64,000 nucleotides of DNA from Zasmidium citrigriseum (GCA_002786025.1 NHNW01000002.1:1054001-1118000); one strand, 5' to 3'; numbered from the stretch's first letter, positions 46,157-57,563 are shown. A program made the numbers and translations. The notes: a model not told the origin generated them from the letters alone.

Positions 46157-47669
46157 TCATGGACAACAGAACGGTCAAAGGAAGGAAAAAGGCGTTTATG
46201 AAGTGATGACATTCGATTAGCGCGGAGTTCAGGGAGGATGAGGCGCTTCATGACACAGCGTCTTGACTTGAGCATCAGCGCCGGCGTACTCGTCTTGTAC
46301 AATTAGGTTCGAATGAATACGAAAGAGGATTTGTGGATTGCGTGTCGTTGCCTTTCTCCATATCTCCACCGTCCGCACGTTCGCTGACGTCCCAGGAGGC
46401 TGGTGGACAGCTCGGCGAATCTCTCGGTGAGTGAGATGCAAGCCTCGTTCCTGCACGCTTCTCGCGAGATCGATGTCAAGACAACGCAACTGGTTGACTT
46501 GTCGTGGCTTTCAGCCTTACGATGCACAGCAGAAAAAGGCAAACAAGCATGCAGCTGTTGAGACCGCCTCTCTTGGGAGTTCGCTGTCTGCTGGGGAGAG
46601 AAAGCTTAACGGTCACGGTGTCCCGGCGTCTGACGGCTCATTGGAGTGAATACCGCCGCAATGCCGCCGCATCGTTTGGCATGGAGACCTCGTTGACACG
46701 TGTGGTCAGACGCGCATGGGTTCGGCCTATTTTGAGATCGCATGCGCTGTTTCAATTGCACAGAAGGAAAGGTTGTGATGGCGATGGCGATGAGGTGAAG
46801 TTGGAAGCCAAGGCCGTTGGCGTGAAGAAAGTGGAGAGAGGAAATCGAACAGCACTTCCTTCTCTCCAACGACCACATCTGCCCATCCACCCAGCCACTT
46901 CGTGCGACGAGAGCATCCCCTTCAGTCCGCGCCATGTTCCAGAAGCCATTGATGATGCGGAGGATTGGGGCGCACCAGATGGCGTGTGGAGTGCATCAAC
47001 CCCTGCCTTTGCACCGAGAGCACCAACGAGATGTCGGGAAGTTTGTCTCTCGCAAGTGCAAGCGTCACAGATCCAACTGCGCATGCAGATTCCCGTAGGA
47101 AACAGGACGCGTGACCCGCGTGCCACCTGTGCTCTCGACAGCTATGCCACCCTTGGACATATGATAGACGCTCCCCCACCTGCCCGACGATGATCAAGAA
47201 GGCGAGGCGAGCCTTGTGCATGAGATCTCCTGCATGCAGACCTTAAAGATCCAAGTGCGAAAGAATCAAGGCCAGCGACACTCGGAGCATTCAATTCGAA
47301 GCTCTCATGTCAATTGCCGTCGTGGTGCCAGGGACCAGCATCGTCCACGCGAGAGACAAGCACCAGGTTCCCAACAGCAATCACCGCCGCTGGCCTGCAA
47401 CCATCAGCCCACCGGACCCGCCAAACGAATCTCATCTCACAAGCAGGGCAATAGGATAGAGTTTTCTGGCGAGCCGCTCTGTCTATTCGGCCCGGCATGG
47501 TAGTCCTTGGCTAGACCTCCAAGCTTTCACCATCCAGTGCTTCGAAGAGCCTCTAGCGTCCTTCGAGCTCTGAGCTAGCCCTCTCGATCACCACCATGGG
47601 GATTTCTCCACTTTGTTTGGGGTCGTACACGCACGGGAGGCCGTGTTGGTGACCAGGTGACATGGGTTG
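46157..47669. other. 1.5 kb intergenic region, no supported gene
   Basis: Contains a long plus-strand frame (46504-47193) that begins with GTG, is compositionally odd (Arg-rich, many His and Pro) and has no domain. I checked it for tRNA and 5S signals and found none. Confidence 0.4.
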
Positions 47670-47675
47670 TATAAA
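47670..47675 (+). promoter_or_regulatory. TATA box of the sugar transporter gene
   Basis: TATAAA in GGTTGTATAAAGAGAC, 152 bp upstream of the ATG at 47827. Confidence 0.45.
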
Positions 47676-47826
47676 GAGACACGACCTCCGCACCGGTAGG
47701 TTTGATCATCTCGTGCTTGACACGTTTTCTGGCCCTTGAGACTTTGCCTGGGTCTGTGTCTCCTGACGAGTCTGTTAACATCTTGTATCAACTTCATCCT
47801 TCGTCTTCGAACGACACCCAACCGCC

Positions 47827-49681
47827 ATGCCCGTCGCTCTTCGTCCACCGCCTGGTACGCCAGGCAAGGCGTGGCCTGCCATCCTCGTAGGCTTCTTCGT
47901 TGCCTTTGGTGGTGTCCTCTTCGGCTATGACACAGGAACGATTGGAGGTATCTTGGCCATGCCATACTGGCTGCAAGAGTTCTCGACTGGATATACCAAC
48001 CCTGACACTGGCGGACCTGGAATCACATCTAATCAGAAGTCGGAGATCGTCTCTCTTCTCTCGGCTGGCACTGTAAGCATACGAACACGCATGTAGAAAG
48101 TCAAGAGCATGAGACACTAACGGGGACCGTAGTTCTTTGGTGCTCTCTTTGGCGCACCCACTGGAGACTTCCTGGGTCGTCGATTCGGTCTCATGGCCTC
48201 GACGGTTGTCTTCACCCTCGGAGTCATTCTCCAGACTGCAGCCACTGCTATCCCCATGTTCGTGGCCGGCAGATTCTTCGTAAGAGCAGAAGCCACCTCG
48301 CCACATGTTTGGGACATATACTGACTCCCATCTTTCCAGGCAGGCTTCGGCGTGGGCATGATCTCCATGCTTATCCCACTGTACCAGGTATGCCGTCAAC
48401 GTTTCCATGCCCTCACAAGACCTTGACTGATTTAATCCAGTCCGAGACAGCCCCCAAATGGATCCGAGGAACCATTGTTGGCGCCTATCAACTCGCCATC
48501 ACCATTGGTCTCCTTCTCGCTGCCATTGTTGACAACTCTACCAAGAACAGAACCGACAGTGGATCTTACCGAATCCCCATCGCCGTCCAATTCGCCTGGG
48601 CCCTGATCCTCTTCTTCGGTATGCTTCTCCTGCCTGAGACTCCCCGCATGTGGATCAAACGCGGCAACCCTGAGAAAGCAGCCAAGTCTCTTGCCACTCT
48701 TCGACGCTTAGACGTCGACCATCCAGCTTTGGTCGAAGAGCTCGGCGAGATCACTGCCAACCACGAGTACGAGCTTTCCCTCGGCCGTGCAACATATATC
48801 GACTGCTTCAAGGGCAACCTAGGCAAACGTCTGGCCACTGGATGCCTCCTCCAGGCCCTCCAACAGCTGACTGGTGTAAACTTCATCTTCTACTACGGAA
48901 CGAGCTACTTCACCAACAGCGGTATCAAGAACCCCTTCATCATCAGTATGATTACGTCATGCGTCAACGTTGGCTCTACGTTCCCTGGACTCTACATGGT
49001 CGAGGCCTGGGGCCGTAGGTCTCTCCTTCTCTTTGGTGCTATCGGAATGGCAGTGTGCCAGTTCATCGTCGCTGGCGTGGGCACCGGTGCTGGAACCGAG
49101 AACCTGGCTGCTCAGAAGGCTTTGATTGCTTTTGTGTGCATTTACATCTTCTTTTTCGCGTGCTCTTGGGGACCGTGTGCATGGGTAAGTGGCTCCCAAA
49201 TATGGTCGTAGTCGTTGTAATCGCTAACATTCGTTTCCAGGTCGTCACAGGCGAGATCTTCCCCCTCAAAGTCCGCGCCAAGTCCCTCTCCATGACCACA
49301 GCCTCCAATTGGCTCCTCAACTGGGCCATCGCCTACGCAACGCCTTACATGGTGGACGCCGGTGCCGGCAACGCAAATCTCGGATCAAAAGTCTTCTTCA
49401 TCTGGGGCGGATTCTGCTTCATTTGCATCTTCTTCGTCTGGTCGCTTATTTACGAGACCAAGGGCTTGTCCCTCGAGCAAGTTGATGAGTTGTACGCCAA
49501 GGTCGGACAGGCGTGGCAGAGTCACAAGTTTGTGCCTACAGTCAGCTTCCAGGATGTGCAGGATGTTGGGCTCGGTGGGGAGGTGAGGAAGAGTAGTCTT
49601 GCGGATGTGGAGAATATGGCGATGAGGAAGAAGAGTGTTGGGCATGAGGAGGTTGCTCCGAATGAGAATGAGAAGCTTTGA
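47827..49681 (+). CDS. MFS sugar/hexose transporter
   Basis: Proton-coupled or facilitative hexose transporter of the plasma membrane, fungal high-affinity glucose transporter type. Five exons: 47827-48072, 48133-48279, 48340-48387, 48441-49184 and 49241-49681, introns 60, 60, 53 and 56 nt, give 541 aa. Twelve hydrophobic segments. Family signatures: GGVLFGYDTGTIGGI in TM1, GDFLGRRFGLM between TM2 and TM3, PETPRMWIKRG after TM6, QALQQLTGVNFIFYYG in TM7, WGRRSLLLFG, GEIFPLKVRAKSLSM and YETKGLSLEQVDELY after TM12. The cytosolic tail is polar with several Lys for ubiquitination. The specific sugar cannot be told. Confidence 0.93.
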
Positions 49682-50510
49682 GAGTGAGATTTGAAGGGCA
49701 TTGTTGTGGTCGGTGTATATATCGATGAGGTGACGTCCGCAATTTGATCAGGCTTTAGGCCTTTCTTACGTGCTCATGACTGAAGACCAAGATAAGCAGT
49801 ACTGTACTCCGCTTAGAGTGAAGCTCATCCCGGCGATTCCCAATATGTCGCAGAGCATTGAGAAGCTAAGGAGCTTTTCAAGAGCATAGAGCCATGCACT
49901 CATGTAGAGAGAGCTGATCGTCCAGTTCAGCGGGATAGGTCCGGCAAGACATACAGAGTCTGTGAAGTTCAAAATGAAGGCAATAGGCGAGTGAGAAACT
50001 TGAATACGTCGCAAGTGACTCCGTGCTAGAAATAGATGCCTCTGCTTGATTGATGCGGACTCTATCGACGGGATGCATTGATGCGGATGTTCATAGCCTC
50101 TGACGACTTCGATTCTGGACTTGGTACAGCATTTCCACGAATCCCTCTGTCCACATCGGGCTGCCAGACAGGTCGGTAAAGAACTTTGTATCGTGAGGAG
50201 TGTTCGTAATGGGAGTTGAGAATCTGACACCGATATTGAGCAGAGGCAGGAAGAGGCGCCTATAGCGAGTCTGTCGCTTTGCGCCGCAAAAACTCGTTAA
50301 GATTCATTTGCGGGTTCAACTTCCTTCTTTAGAGGGTGAAGTGTCACCAGCTGCGGCTGTTCGGATGCAAGCAATGCGTGTTCGCGGGGTCTGGAGAGTT
50401 CACTTCGACCCCTCTCGAAGAGCACGTGAGCATTACTATAAGCCGACTCTTACTTTGATCTCACTTAGATCGAGGTTCGAGGCAAACTGTGGGTTGGAAT
50501 CGTTTGAAAG
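49682..50510. other. 0.8 kb intergenic region, no supported gene
   Basis: 3' flank of the transporter and 5' flank of the dehydrogenase. Minus-strand frames are short and partly start at non-ATG codons. Confidence 0.4.
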
Positions 50511-51596
50511 ATGTCGACCAGCAAGACAGCATATGTGACGGGTGAGTCGGATGACTTCTCATAACTGACCAGGGCGTACTCTGACTTCAGTCCAGGCGGA
50601 GCAAGTGGCATCGGCCTAGCAGTCGTGCAAATGCTCGCAAACAGAGGGCAGGTCATCTAGAATCGCTGACCGAGGCCTGAAGGGCTGACCGATGCCAGGG
50701 TCCGAGTCGCCATCGCAGATGTCAACTTGCAAGGAGCACAATCACTAGCCTCACAAGTCCCTGGTGGACTCGCCGTCGAAGTGAATGCCGCAGATTGGGA
50801 CTCTCAACTCGCGGCATTCAAGCAGGTGCAACAGCAGTTCGGCAGAATCGACTACGTGTACGCAATAGCTGGCATCGGCGAGAGGAAATGGATTCCAAAT
50901 GATCCAAATGCCACGGACTTTGCCAAGCCGAACTTGTCAGTCTTGGATATAGATTTGAATGGAGTCTTGTATACGGCTGCTTTGGCTATTCAGCAGATGC
51001 GGCGGCAGGATCCTGATGAGCGAGGGTTCAGAGGCAAAAGTGGGTTGGGACCAAGACGCAAAAGACGAAGCTGATCGATCCTTCAATGCAGTTGCGGTGA
51101 CGGCGTCCGTCTGTGGATTCTACTGCGTACCAAGTCAGTATTATCATTCTGGACGAACTTGTAGCAGTACTGACAATCATCTAGCTCTCCCGATTTATAC
51201 GGCGGCAAAGCAGTATGTACACCTTTCTCTTGCCCCTGATGACAATGTTGTAGCTGAGAACGTTCGACTAGCGGCGTCGTTGGCTTCGTCCGAAGCTTCG
51301 GCAAGCACCTGCCAACAGAGGCCATAACTCTGAATGCCATCTGCCCAGACGTTGTGCGGACCAATATATCGACGAGCGCGTTCTACGAGCAGATGGAGCA
51401 GCGAAACCTGCTTGTATCAATGCAGTCTGTCGTCGAAGCATTCGAGAGGTGTCTCGATACGGATATCTCAGGGGAGACGCTGGAGATCGAGCCTCATAGT
51501 GGCATTACGCATCGCTCGGCGCCGGAGCCGATCGATCAGGATGCGGCTGATACGATGCAAATGCTGCATCAGCGTGGACTCTCTCTGCACGTATAG
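50511..51596 (+). CDS. Short-chain dehydrogenase/reductase (15-PGDH-like)
   Basis: NAD(P)-dependent Rossmann oxidoreductase. I assemble six exons: 50511-50541, 50596-50647, 50699-51039, 51092-51133, 51185-51212 and 51272-51596, giving 272 aa. The introns are 54, 51, 52, 51 and 59 nt. The second (50648-50698) needs a GC donor (GG/GCAGGT..CAG) to keep frame; the others are GT-AG. Splicing yields TGGASGIGLAV (cofactor loop), VAIADVN, AIAGIG, the active-site Ser in AVTASVCG, and the YxxxK pair in LPIYTAAKHGVVGFVRSFGK, which is made across two introns. It ends TMQMLHQRGLSLHV. The substrate is unknown. Each single open frame covers only a piece, so automated calls may break this gene. Confidence 0.85.
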
Positions 51597-51692
51597 TAAT
51601 GGTACTCGGTCTTCCAGCCTGGCGTTGCGTTCCACCTGTCTCAATCAGAAGCATTGTAGGGTCCGGACTTCGTAGACATGGCTCTTTCAGCC

Positions 51693-53174
51693 TCAGCGGG
51701 CATTCTTGCTCTCCGTCCCTTCGGCATGGCTAGCGTGAGCCAGCAAGAACTTGCTACAAGTAAGTGTATACTTGCAAGCCTTCGTCCACTGCTCCTCCTG
51801 GCCAAAGTTGCCAAGCTTGATGCTCACATCTCCGATCTTGTCCTTGACAATGGAATATGGCATCTTCAGGCCGGGCTGTCCGCCTTTCGGGGTAGTTCGC
51901 TCAACGTGCTCGCCTACTTGCCGGAGACATTCCAGGAAGGCGACCATGGCGTTGTCAAAATTGCGGTGCAGGAAGCCCAGCCCAAGAGGCAAGTCACCGC
52001 TGCTGAAAAGCTCAAAGATGGTCTTCTTTGGCTTGCCGTCTGTGGTCGACGCCGTTTGTGGATACTCCAACTTGATGACTTTTGACGTGGAGCCGACCGG
52101 CACGAGTTCATATCCCTTGAGTTTGATGCCAAGTTTCTCGATGACCACCGTTAGAAGCAAAAGCGTTTGTCCCCATGCCGCATTGATCTCAGGCCAATCA
52201 ACAGACTGCTCAGGCGTCCTGCCCAGCCGTAATCCATTGATGGTACCAAACGTGCCATCATGACCAATGCAAAAAGTGTCATTGTACACGTTCGTGCGTT
52301 GAAGGGCTTCAAGAACTTTGCTGTCGTGTGCAAGCTGGTTCTGTAGACTGTCGCGCTCTTCTTGGAAGGCGGAAAGCTCAGCCGTGAAAGCGTTACGCTC
52401 ACGCCAGAATTGCTCCTCTTCCTCATCCAGTTCCTCAGCCTCGAGATCTAAAGCGGCAATCTCGTCTTCCATGCGAGCTTTCTCTGCCTCCAGCGCTTCG
52501 AGCTCTTCAAGAGCTTGCTTCTCACGTTGGCGAGCGTCCTCGAGGTCTTGCTTAGTCTTGGCCTTTTCCTCGTCTGTGGGAATGTCCTGCTGAGCCTTCT
52601 TGAGAAACTCGACGTAAGCATCTCGTTCCCTCGTGACACTGGCTTGGCGTTTCTGAAGGCCTTCCAACAGCAAGTCGGTGCATTCCGAGCAGATTGGATG
52701 ATCGATATCGGACCGAGCGGAAAGAATCTCAAAGAGTCGTGTGGTTGTCTCTCTCTGCCGTCCGAGGTCATTAGCACCATCTGCAAGATTCGGTGCCTCT
52801 TGTCTCTTGGGAGCCGCGTTCTTCTTTGCTGACGTAGGTGCTAATAGACCATTAGAGCCTTCTGGTGGCATCTGGGATTCACCAAGCATGATATAGGACA
52901 TGTCGGGTTGCGCTCTTCCTCCTGCTCCATGCTGAGATGCCGTGACATGACGCTTGTGCATAGGAGGTCCGGCACGAGATGAGACTTGATCGTAGAGTTG
53001 CTTTCGCTCCTTTGCTGCTGCTGACCGTGGCGCGTCCGGCGCCTTCGGCTCTACGATGGGCGCGGCATCTGCGAGGATTTTGAAAGAGGCCGGGTTTAGA
53101 GTCTCCAAAGAGCCATCGATTTTGAGTGGCGTCTTGCATTTCTGGCACTGCAGAGTGGTGGCCGTGGTGGCCAT
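51693..53174 (-). CDS. ATG6: Autophagy protein ATG6/VPS30 (Beclin 1)
   Basis: Subunit of the class III PI3-kinase complexes with VPS34 and VPS15, acting in autophagosome nucleation and vacuolar sorting. Single exon from the ATG at 53174 (MATTATTLQCQKCKTPL), 493 aa; the longer frame starts at TTG. Seen: the N-terminal CxxC pair and a second one (CSECTDLLLEGLQKR), a BH3-like/linker region with MSYIMLGES, a coiled coil at ~residues 205-305 (EKQALEELEALEAEKARMED), and the C-terminal BARA domain with NVYNDTFCIGHDGTFGTING, WPEINAAWGQTLLLL and the aromatic-finger region KLGNFGQEEQWTKACKY. It shares a 327-bp divergent promoter with SmG. Confidence 0.95.
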   Translation of the reverse strand: MATTATTLQCQKCKTPLKIDGSLETLNPASFKILADAAPIVEPKAPDAPRSAAAKERKQLYDQVSSRAGPPMHKRHVTASQHGAGGRAQPDMSYIMLGESQMPPEGSNGLLAPTSAKKNAAPKRQEAPNLADGANDLGRQRETTTRLFEILSARSDIDHPICSECTDLLLEGLQKRQASVTRERDAYVEFLKKAQQDIPTDEEKAKTKQDLEDARQREKQALEELEALEAEKARMEDEIAALDLEAEELDEEEEQFWRERNAFTAELSAFQEERDSLQNQLAHDSKVLEALQRTNVYNDTFCIGHDGTFGTINGLRLGRTPEQSVDWPEINAAWGQTLLLLTVVIEKLGIKLKGYELVPVGSTSKVIKLEYPQTASTTDGKPKKTIFELFSSGDLPLGLGFLHRNFDNAMVAFLECLRQVGEHVERTTPKGGQPGLKMPYSIVKDKIGDVSIKLGNFGQEEQWTKACKYTLTCSKFLLAHASHAEGTESKNAR

Positions 53175-53501
53175 GATGGAAGCGGTATTAGGAAGGAGTT
53201 TCTTGTGACCAGGAACGCATTTCAAAGATCAGAGCGAACAGTCCGTAGGGCGAAGTCAAAGTTCGCTGATTTGCAACGACAAATCGATGTCTTTGGAGAG
53301 TTGATGGACTGTTTGTCAATACCGCAGAACCGATGCCTGGACGCGCGTGATCAGCGTTGAGCGTTGTCAGGAGCACGCGGCTTGGTTAAGGTTCCAACTA
53401 GCGGGCACTCCCGCTCGGCAGACGTCTGGCTTCGCTGCAAATGGCATCCAAGACCACACTTCTGTTGTACACTCACATCACACACCAGCAGAGTCGCAAA
53501 C
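53175..53501. promoter_or_regulatory. Divergent promoter between ATG6 and SmG
   Basis: 327 bp separate the two start codons. No TATA box is obvious and nothing else was seen. Confidence 0.35.
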
Positions 53502-53912
53502 ATGCCTCAAGCACAGCCAGAACTCAAGAAGGTCAGTCAATGCAACCCATCCCCCACAAGCCATCAGCGCGCCCAGGAGCACGCAAAATTCAGTCGCGAT
53601 CATCACATGAAAGCAGCCGCTAACGAATATCGCAGTACCTCGACAAGCGCGTCGAAGTCCAGCTCAACGGATCGCGCAAGGTCATGGGCACTCTCCGTGG
53701 ATACGATGTGAGTGCTGCCCAAAATCCCTGTGTAAAGTGGTTGCTGAATTGTGCGCCAGGTCTTCCTCAACATTGTCCTCGACGAAGCGACCGAGAGCAA
53801 GCAAAACGGCGAGAAAGTACGACTGGGCATGTGCGTCATCCGCGGTAACTCTGTGGTCATGATGGAGGCGCTCGACCGTATCGGAGACGACCACCACCGC
53901 GGCAGGAACTAG
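53502..53912 (+). CDS. SMX2: Small nuclear ribonucleoprotein G (SmG)
   Basis: Member of the heptameric Sm ring on U1, U2, U4 and U5 snRNAs. Three exons: 53502-53531 (MPQAQPELKK), 53636-53707 and 53760-53912, with introns of 104 nt (branch GCTAAC) and 52 nt, give 84 aa. The Sm1 motif is VEVQLNGSRKVMGTLRGYDV with FLNIVLDEA following, and Sm2 is LGMCVIRGNSVVMMEAL. Typical length for the family. Confidence 0.93.
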
Positions 53913-54369
53913 GGTGCGATTTTGGATCAGGGAGAAGAACAGCGACAAAATCTTGCAGGATGAGAGAAAAGACGCGGGACACTATGATACCACGGGCTGG
54001 ACGGAATAATCTCCTCACAGCGGAAATGCGACGTGGAGAGGAATAACAGGCAAAGATCTGCCCGATACAAGCTTGGGATCGCGGACAGGCACAAGGCGTT
54101 CCCGGCGCCGAGGATAGGTTAGGTTCTATCAAAAGTAAGGCTTCCTTATTGGCATGATATGTTACGAGCTTCATTCACAGCATTGCCTACAGACCAGCCT
54201 CGCTCGCGGACCGATGCCATGAAGTAGGCCCTCCCGAGGCCTGTTCGACGCTCTTGTCGGACGACGGGATCTGAATAATACAGAGTCTGTCCGATCGCAC
54301 TTCGACTATTCATACAGGCTCATTAAATGGCTTATGAGAATTTTGACGAATCACGCTTCTCGGCCTCTC
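53913..54369. other. Convergent 3' regions, no gene seen
   Basis: Lies between the stops of SmG (+) and the Cys-rich protein gene (-). Confidence 0.45.
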
Positions 54370-54929
54370 CTACCAACAAGCTCCCATCACCAACCCAAAT
54401 ACGACGACCGTCCAAAGCCACCCCTTCCCACCTTTCGACCTCACCGCTCCATTCCCATTTCCATTTCCATTTCCATTTCCATCCTCATCCCCATTTCCAT
54501 CCTCATCCCCATTACCATCATCTCCCTGCCCATCAGCCTTCCCATTACACCTCACACTAAACTCCCTATCTCGAAACCCATCCACAGTGCCCTTAACACA
54601 GTCCTTAAAATCCCGCTCCTCCGTCCCCTCATTCACCCGACAAAACTGGAAACACCCGTTGCTCACGAGCACAGGTCCACCACAGCAAGCTTTGAGATCG
54701 CGGAGCGGGTCGCTGGAATTTGGATACGGTAGACCACAGATCGGGTCGGCGTTCGAGGATGTGAAGCTGTGTGGGAGGTCGGAGGGGATTGTGTTGAAGG
54801 AGCATGATGACGAGGCAGAGGCTGGTAGGTGAGTTAGCAGAGGTCAATCTGTGAGACTCGGCCTCACTTACATGAAGACTCTGGCCCGGAGGCTGTGGCA
54901 GACGCGGTCGAATAGGGGACGTTGGCCAT
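54370..54929 (-). CDS. Small cysteine-rich protein with GN-repeat and hydrophobic C-terminus
   Basis: Exons 54872-54929 and 54370-54821 over a 50-nt intron (GTAAGT..CAG, branch GCTAAC) give 169 aa. After a Ser/Thr-rich start comes CSFNTIPSDLPHSFTSS, then eight further cysteines in DPICGLPYP, LKACCGGPV, SNGCFQFCRV, KDCVKG and VRCNGK. Then a low-complexity Gly/Asn/Asp run encoded by hexanucleotide repeats, and a C-terminal hydrophobic segment (WLWTVVVFGLVMGACW) that looks like a GPI or tail anchor. No clear N-terminal signal peptide with this start; an upstream exon may exist. It resembles fungal surface or small secreted Cys-rich proteins in general make-up. No named family. Confidence 0.65.
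54455..54517. repeat. Hexanucleotide repeat (CATTTC / CATCCTCATCCC)
   Basis: Several CATTTC units followed by CATCCTCATCCC units, inside the coding region of the Cys-rich gene. On the minus strand they encode alternating Gly-Asn and Gly-Asn-Glu/Asp. Confidence 0.85.
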
Positions 54930-55669
54930 TGTGGAGTGGCGCTGGCCGCACATTGAAATCGTTAGCCTTTGGTCCTCTCCACATGAGCAGGAAGAACTTA
55001 CAACTTACGCTATAGTTGTGTGTTGTTCTCCAAAACAGTCTCAGACAATGCCTCAAGAACACCAGCATCCTCAGAAACGAACGACGGACACAGCTGTTTT
55101 ACATCTCCCTTCTTCCTCGCTCTGTGATACCAATGCCTGCGATCGTCACACAGGTACAGTGTGAAACTCACGTCACCACGCAGCATGCTATTTGCAGAAG
55201 ATACCTGCTGTACCCGAGAACTGACTCGCTGTAGATGGGACGTGTAATTAAACTTCATACGCCAAACGCCACACAATAGGCCGTAACACATGTATCCCAA
55301 GCCGATAGAGTTTCAAGGTTGTTTCTACAACCCGGTCGGGGGCTACGTTCATGACTAATATCATCTGGATGGGGAGAGGGAAGTGATGAATAGCATGGTC
55401 TTGACATCAAGTTCTTTTCGTTGATGCCAGCAAGCATCCAAGAACGCCCCGCTATCAAAAAAGTTTTCACCAAACAAGAACGCTCACAAACATCTCCATG
55501 TGCATAGTCCTTTGCTTGCTCTCTATCAGCGCTCAAACGCTCATCCAATAGTCGCTCTATGCAATTTTCCAACTTCGCAATCGAATCTATCCTTTCGTTC
55601 GCGGAATGTAAAGCTTCGTCTCGTATCGTCGTCATTAGTTTTTTGGTGGATTTCTGGGAGAAGAGGCGA
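54930..55669. other. 0.7 kb intergenic region, no supported gene
   Basis: 5' flank of the Cys-rich gene and 3' flank of the aminotransferase. A GTAAGTTG..CCAG pair just upstream of 54929 (54940-55010 region) could be a 5' UTR intron of the Cys-rich gene. Confidence 0.35.
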
Positions 55670-57563
55670 TTAGTGGACTCCGTTGGTGTGCACTCCGTTG
55701 GTGCCGTTCGTGTGGATGCCGTTGGCGTGCTTGGCGTTCGTGAGAGTGCCGTTGGTATGGATGCCGTTGGTCCCATTCGTCAGCTTGCCATTGGTATGCG
55801 TCCCATTGGTACCGTTCGTGTACACTCCATTTGTCTGTTCAAGACCGAACGAATCCCGAATGGCACTCCCCAACCGATGAATCGCCTCATCAATCTGCTC
55901 AAACTTGGCCGCCGCATACGTAGCCCGAAAGAACATCGTACTCCTCTTCTTGCTCCTCTCAGCACAGAACCAAGACCCCTTCATCAGCAACGTGCCATGG
56001 CGGATAATAGTCTGGAAGATCTCCTCCTCGAGGTCATCCATCGTAATACTTCCATCAATGTACTTCGGATGCCGGGTATAATCAACCTGAATCCAATGAA
56101 ACATCCCCGCCATAGGCGGCACCCAGCTGACGATCTCCTTTGGCAAATACCGCTCACAAGCCTCCATCATGACGTTCCGACGACGGGTATACTCCAAACG
56201 CATATGGATTAACCAATCAAGATACCCCGCATGGCCCCAGATTTCGTCGAGGAGTTTGAACAGGATCAGCTGGCTGAAGCCCGAGGGGCCTTGGGTGCAG
56301 ACGTCCGCGTGTGTACGGAACCGATCACACATTTGCTCTGAGGCCGTGATCCAGCCGACGCGGGAACCGGGGGCGAGGACCTTTGAGAAGGAGTCGGAGC
56401 GCATGACGCGACCGTCGACGTCGATGGAGAGATACGAGGGGACGATTGAGTTGAGGAATTCCTCGTGGGAGGTTAGTGGCGGGATGGGGGAGGCGTCGGG
56501 GCCTTTGTAGGGCTGCATTTGGAGGAAGTAGTATGGTTCGTCTTCGAAGCTAGAAAGAATGTCAGTGATTGACGTCTCTATTGAGATTGCATTCGGCTTA
56601 CATGTAAAGATCGTGCTTCTGGCAGACAGCATAGATCTGTCGTCTCCGCTCGATGGGCTGAGTCGAACCAGTTGGGTTCTGTCCCGTAGGCACAGTATAC
56701 ACAAGGAACGGCTTGGGTCCGCCTCTCGTCTCCTCGTCCCAGTTGGTCAAGACATCGTCCAACGACGAAGGAAGCATGCCGTTCTCGTCCATAGCGACCG
56801 CAGCACACTTGATCCCGTAAGGAGCAGCCGCCTCAACACCCGCTGGATACGTATATTGCTCAGTCAAGATCGAATCGCCAGGCTTGCACATCATTCTAAG
56901 CGCAAAGTCCCAAGCACAAGTCGATCCGACGGTCATGGTGCAGCTCCAGTCCTGGTAAGGGGGATTGTGCACAATTTCGGTATGCTCAACGATCCATCTC
57001 AAGAACTGTGCAGCTCCGTGACCCTGGCCATACTGAGCAGCCGTGGCGATATCGAAGGCAGACTTGCCCTCGGCCATGTCGTGCATTCCAGCACGGAGCA
57101 CATCGCTGCCTTCTTCTCCCTGGGCACAATGGCCCAACAACGGAACTTTCACATCGATCTCATGGAATGGAAAGTACTCGCTCGATGGAAGTCCTCCACC
57201 AAGCGAGATCAATCCAGGGGTCTTGAGGTACGCAGCAGCAGCCTTCAACGAGCTGCCGCCTCGATTCAATGTCTCGGGAGTCAATCGATCTGCCGGTAAC
57301 AGATTAGTAACAATCGACAGGTGAGGTCAAAATAAGGCTCGCAACTCACGATCCCACCGTTTGGCAAACGCCTTGTGCTTGTGGCTCGTCCGGCCTTTGA
57401 ATTGGTCCAAATCGGCCGGCGCAGCAACCCCGGCGACGAGTTTGCCGGACGCGGCGCGGCGTTTGGCAACGCTCTGAATCGTCAATCGGTCGGGGATGGT
57501 GAAAGTCGCAGTGTCGGTTTCAGGGAGAACCTCCACATCGATCGTAGCGGCGGGCGGCGCCAT
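55670..57563 (-). CDS. ARO8: Aromatic amino acid aminotransferase (ARO8-like) with TNG-repeat tail
   Basis: PLP-dependent fold-type I transaminase for Phe/Tyr/Trp and possibly 2-aminoadipate. Exons 57350-57563, 56602-57289 and 55670-56549, introns 60 and 52 nt, give 593 aa. Seen: SLGGGLPSSEYFPF, the PLP-ring stacking region TVGSTCAWDF, VPTGQNPTGSTQPIERRR with the cofactor Asn, IFEDEPYYFLQ (formed across intron 2), the Schiff-base Lys in SDSFSKVLAPGSRVGWI, and the late substrate Arg in FFRATYA. The last ~55 residues are an imperfect TNG/HTNG repeat not present in ARO8 of yeast. The first 70 residues include a KRRAASGK basic stretch. Confidence 0.92.
55673..55840. repeat. Minisatellite coding for the TNG tail
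   Basis: Repeats of about 9-30 nt based on GTGCCGTTGGT / GGATGCCGTTGG in the 3' end of the aminotransferase coding region, encoding HTNGTNGVHTNG-type units. Confidence 0.8.

Noticed and set aside
47090..47170. tRNA-like or RNA-like stretch in the 46.2-47.7 kb gap
   Set aside because: No T-loop GTTCRANNC motif or cloverleaf arms on either strand; the 5S consensus is also absent.
46504..47193. 229-codon plus-strand frame as a gene
   Set aside because: Starts with GTG, Arg/His/Pro-rich composition, no domain and no supporting splice structure.
49890..49960. Possible third copy of the 30.0/33.9 kb related sequence (GAGAGAGCTGATC..TCCAGT on the + strand)
   Set aside because: Only a ~20-base partial match with no extension of the peptide similarity; likely chance.
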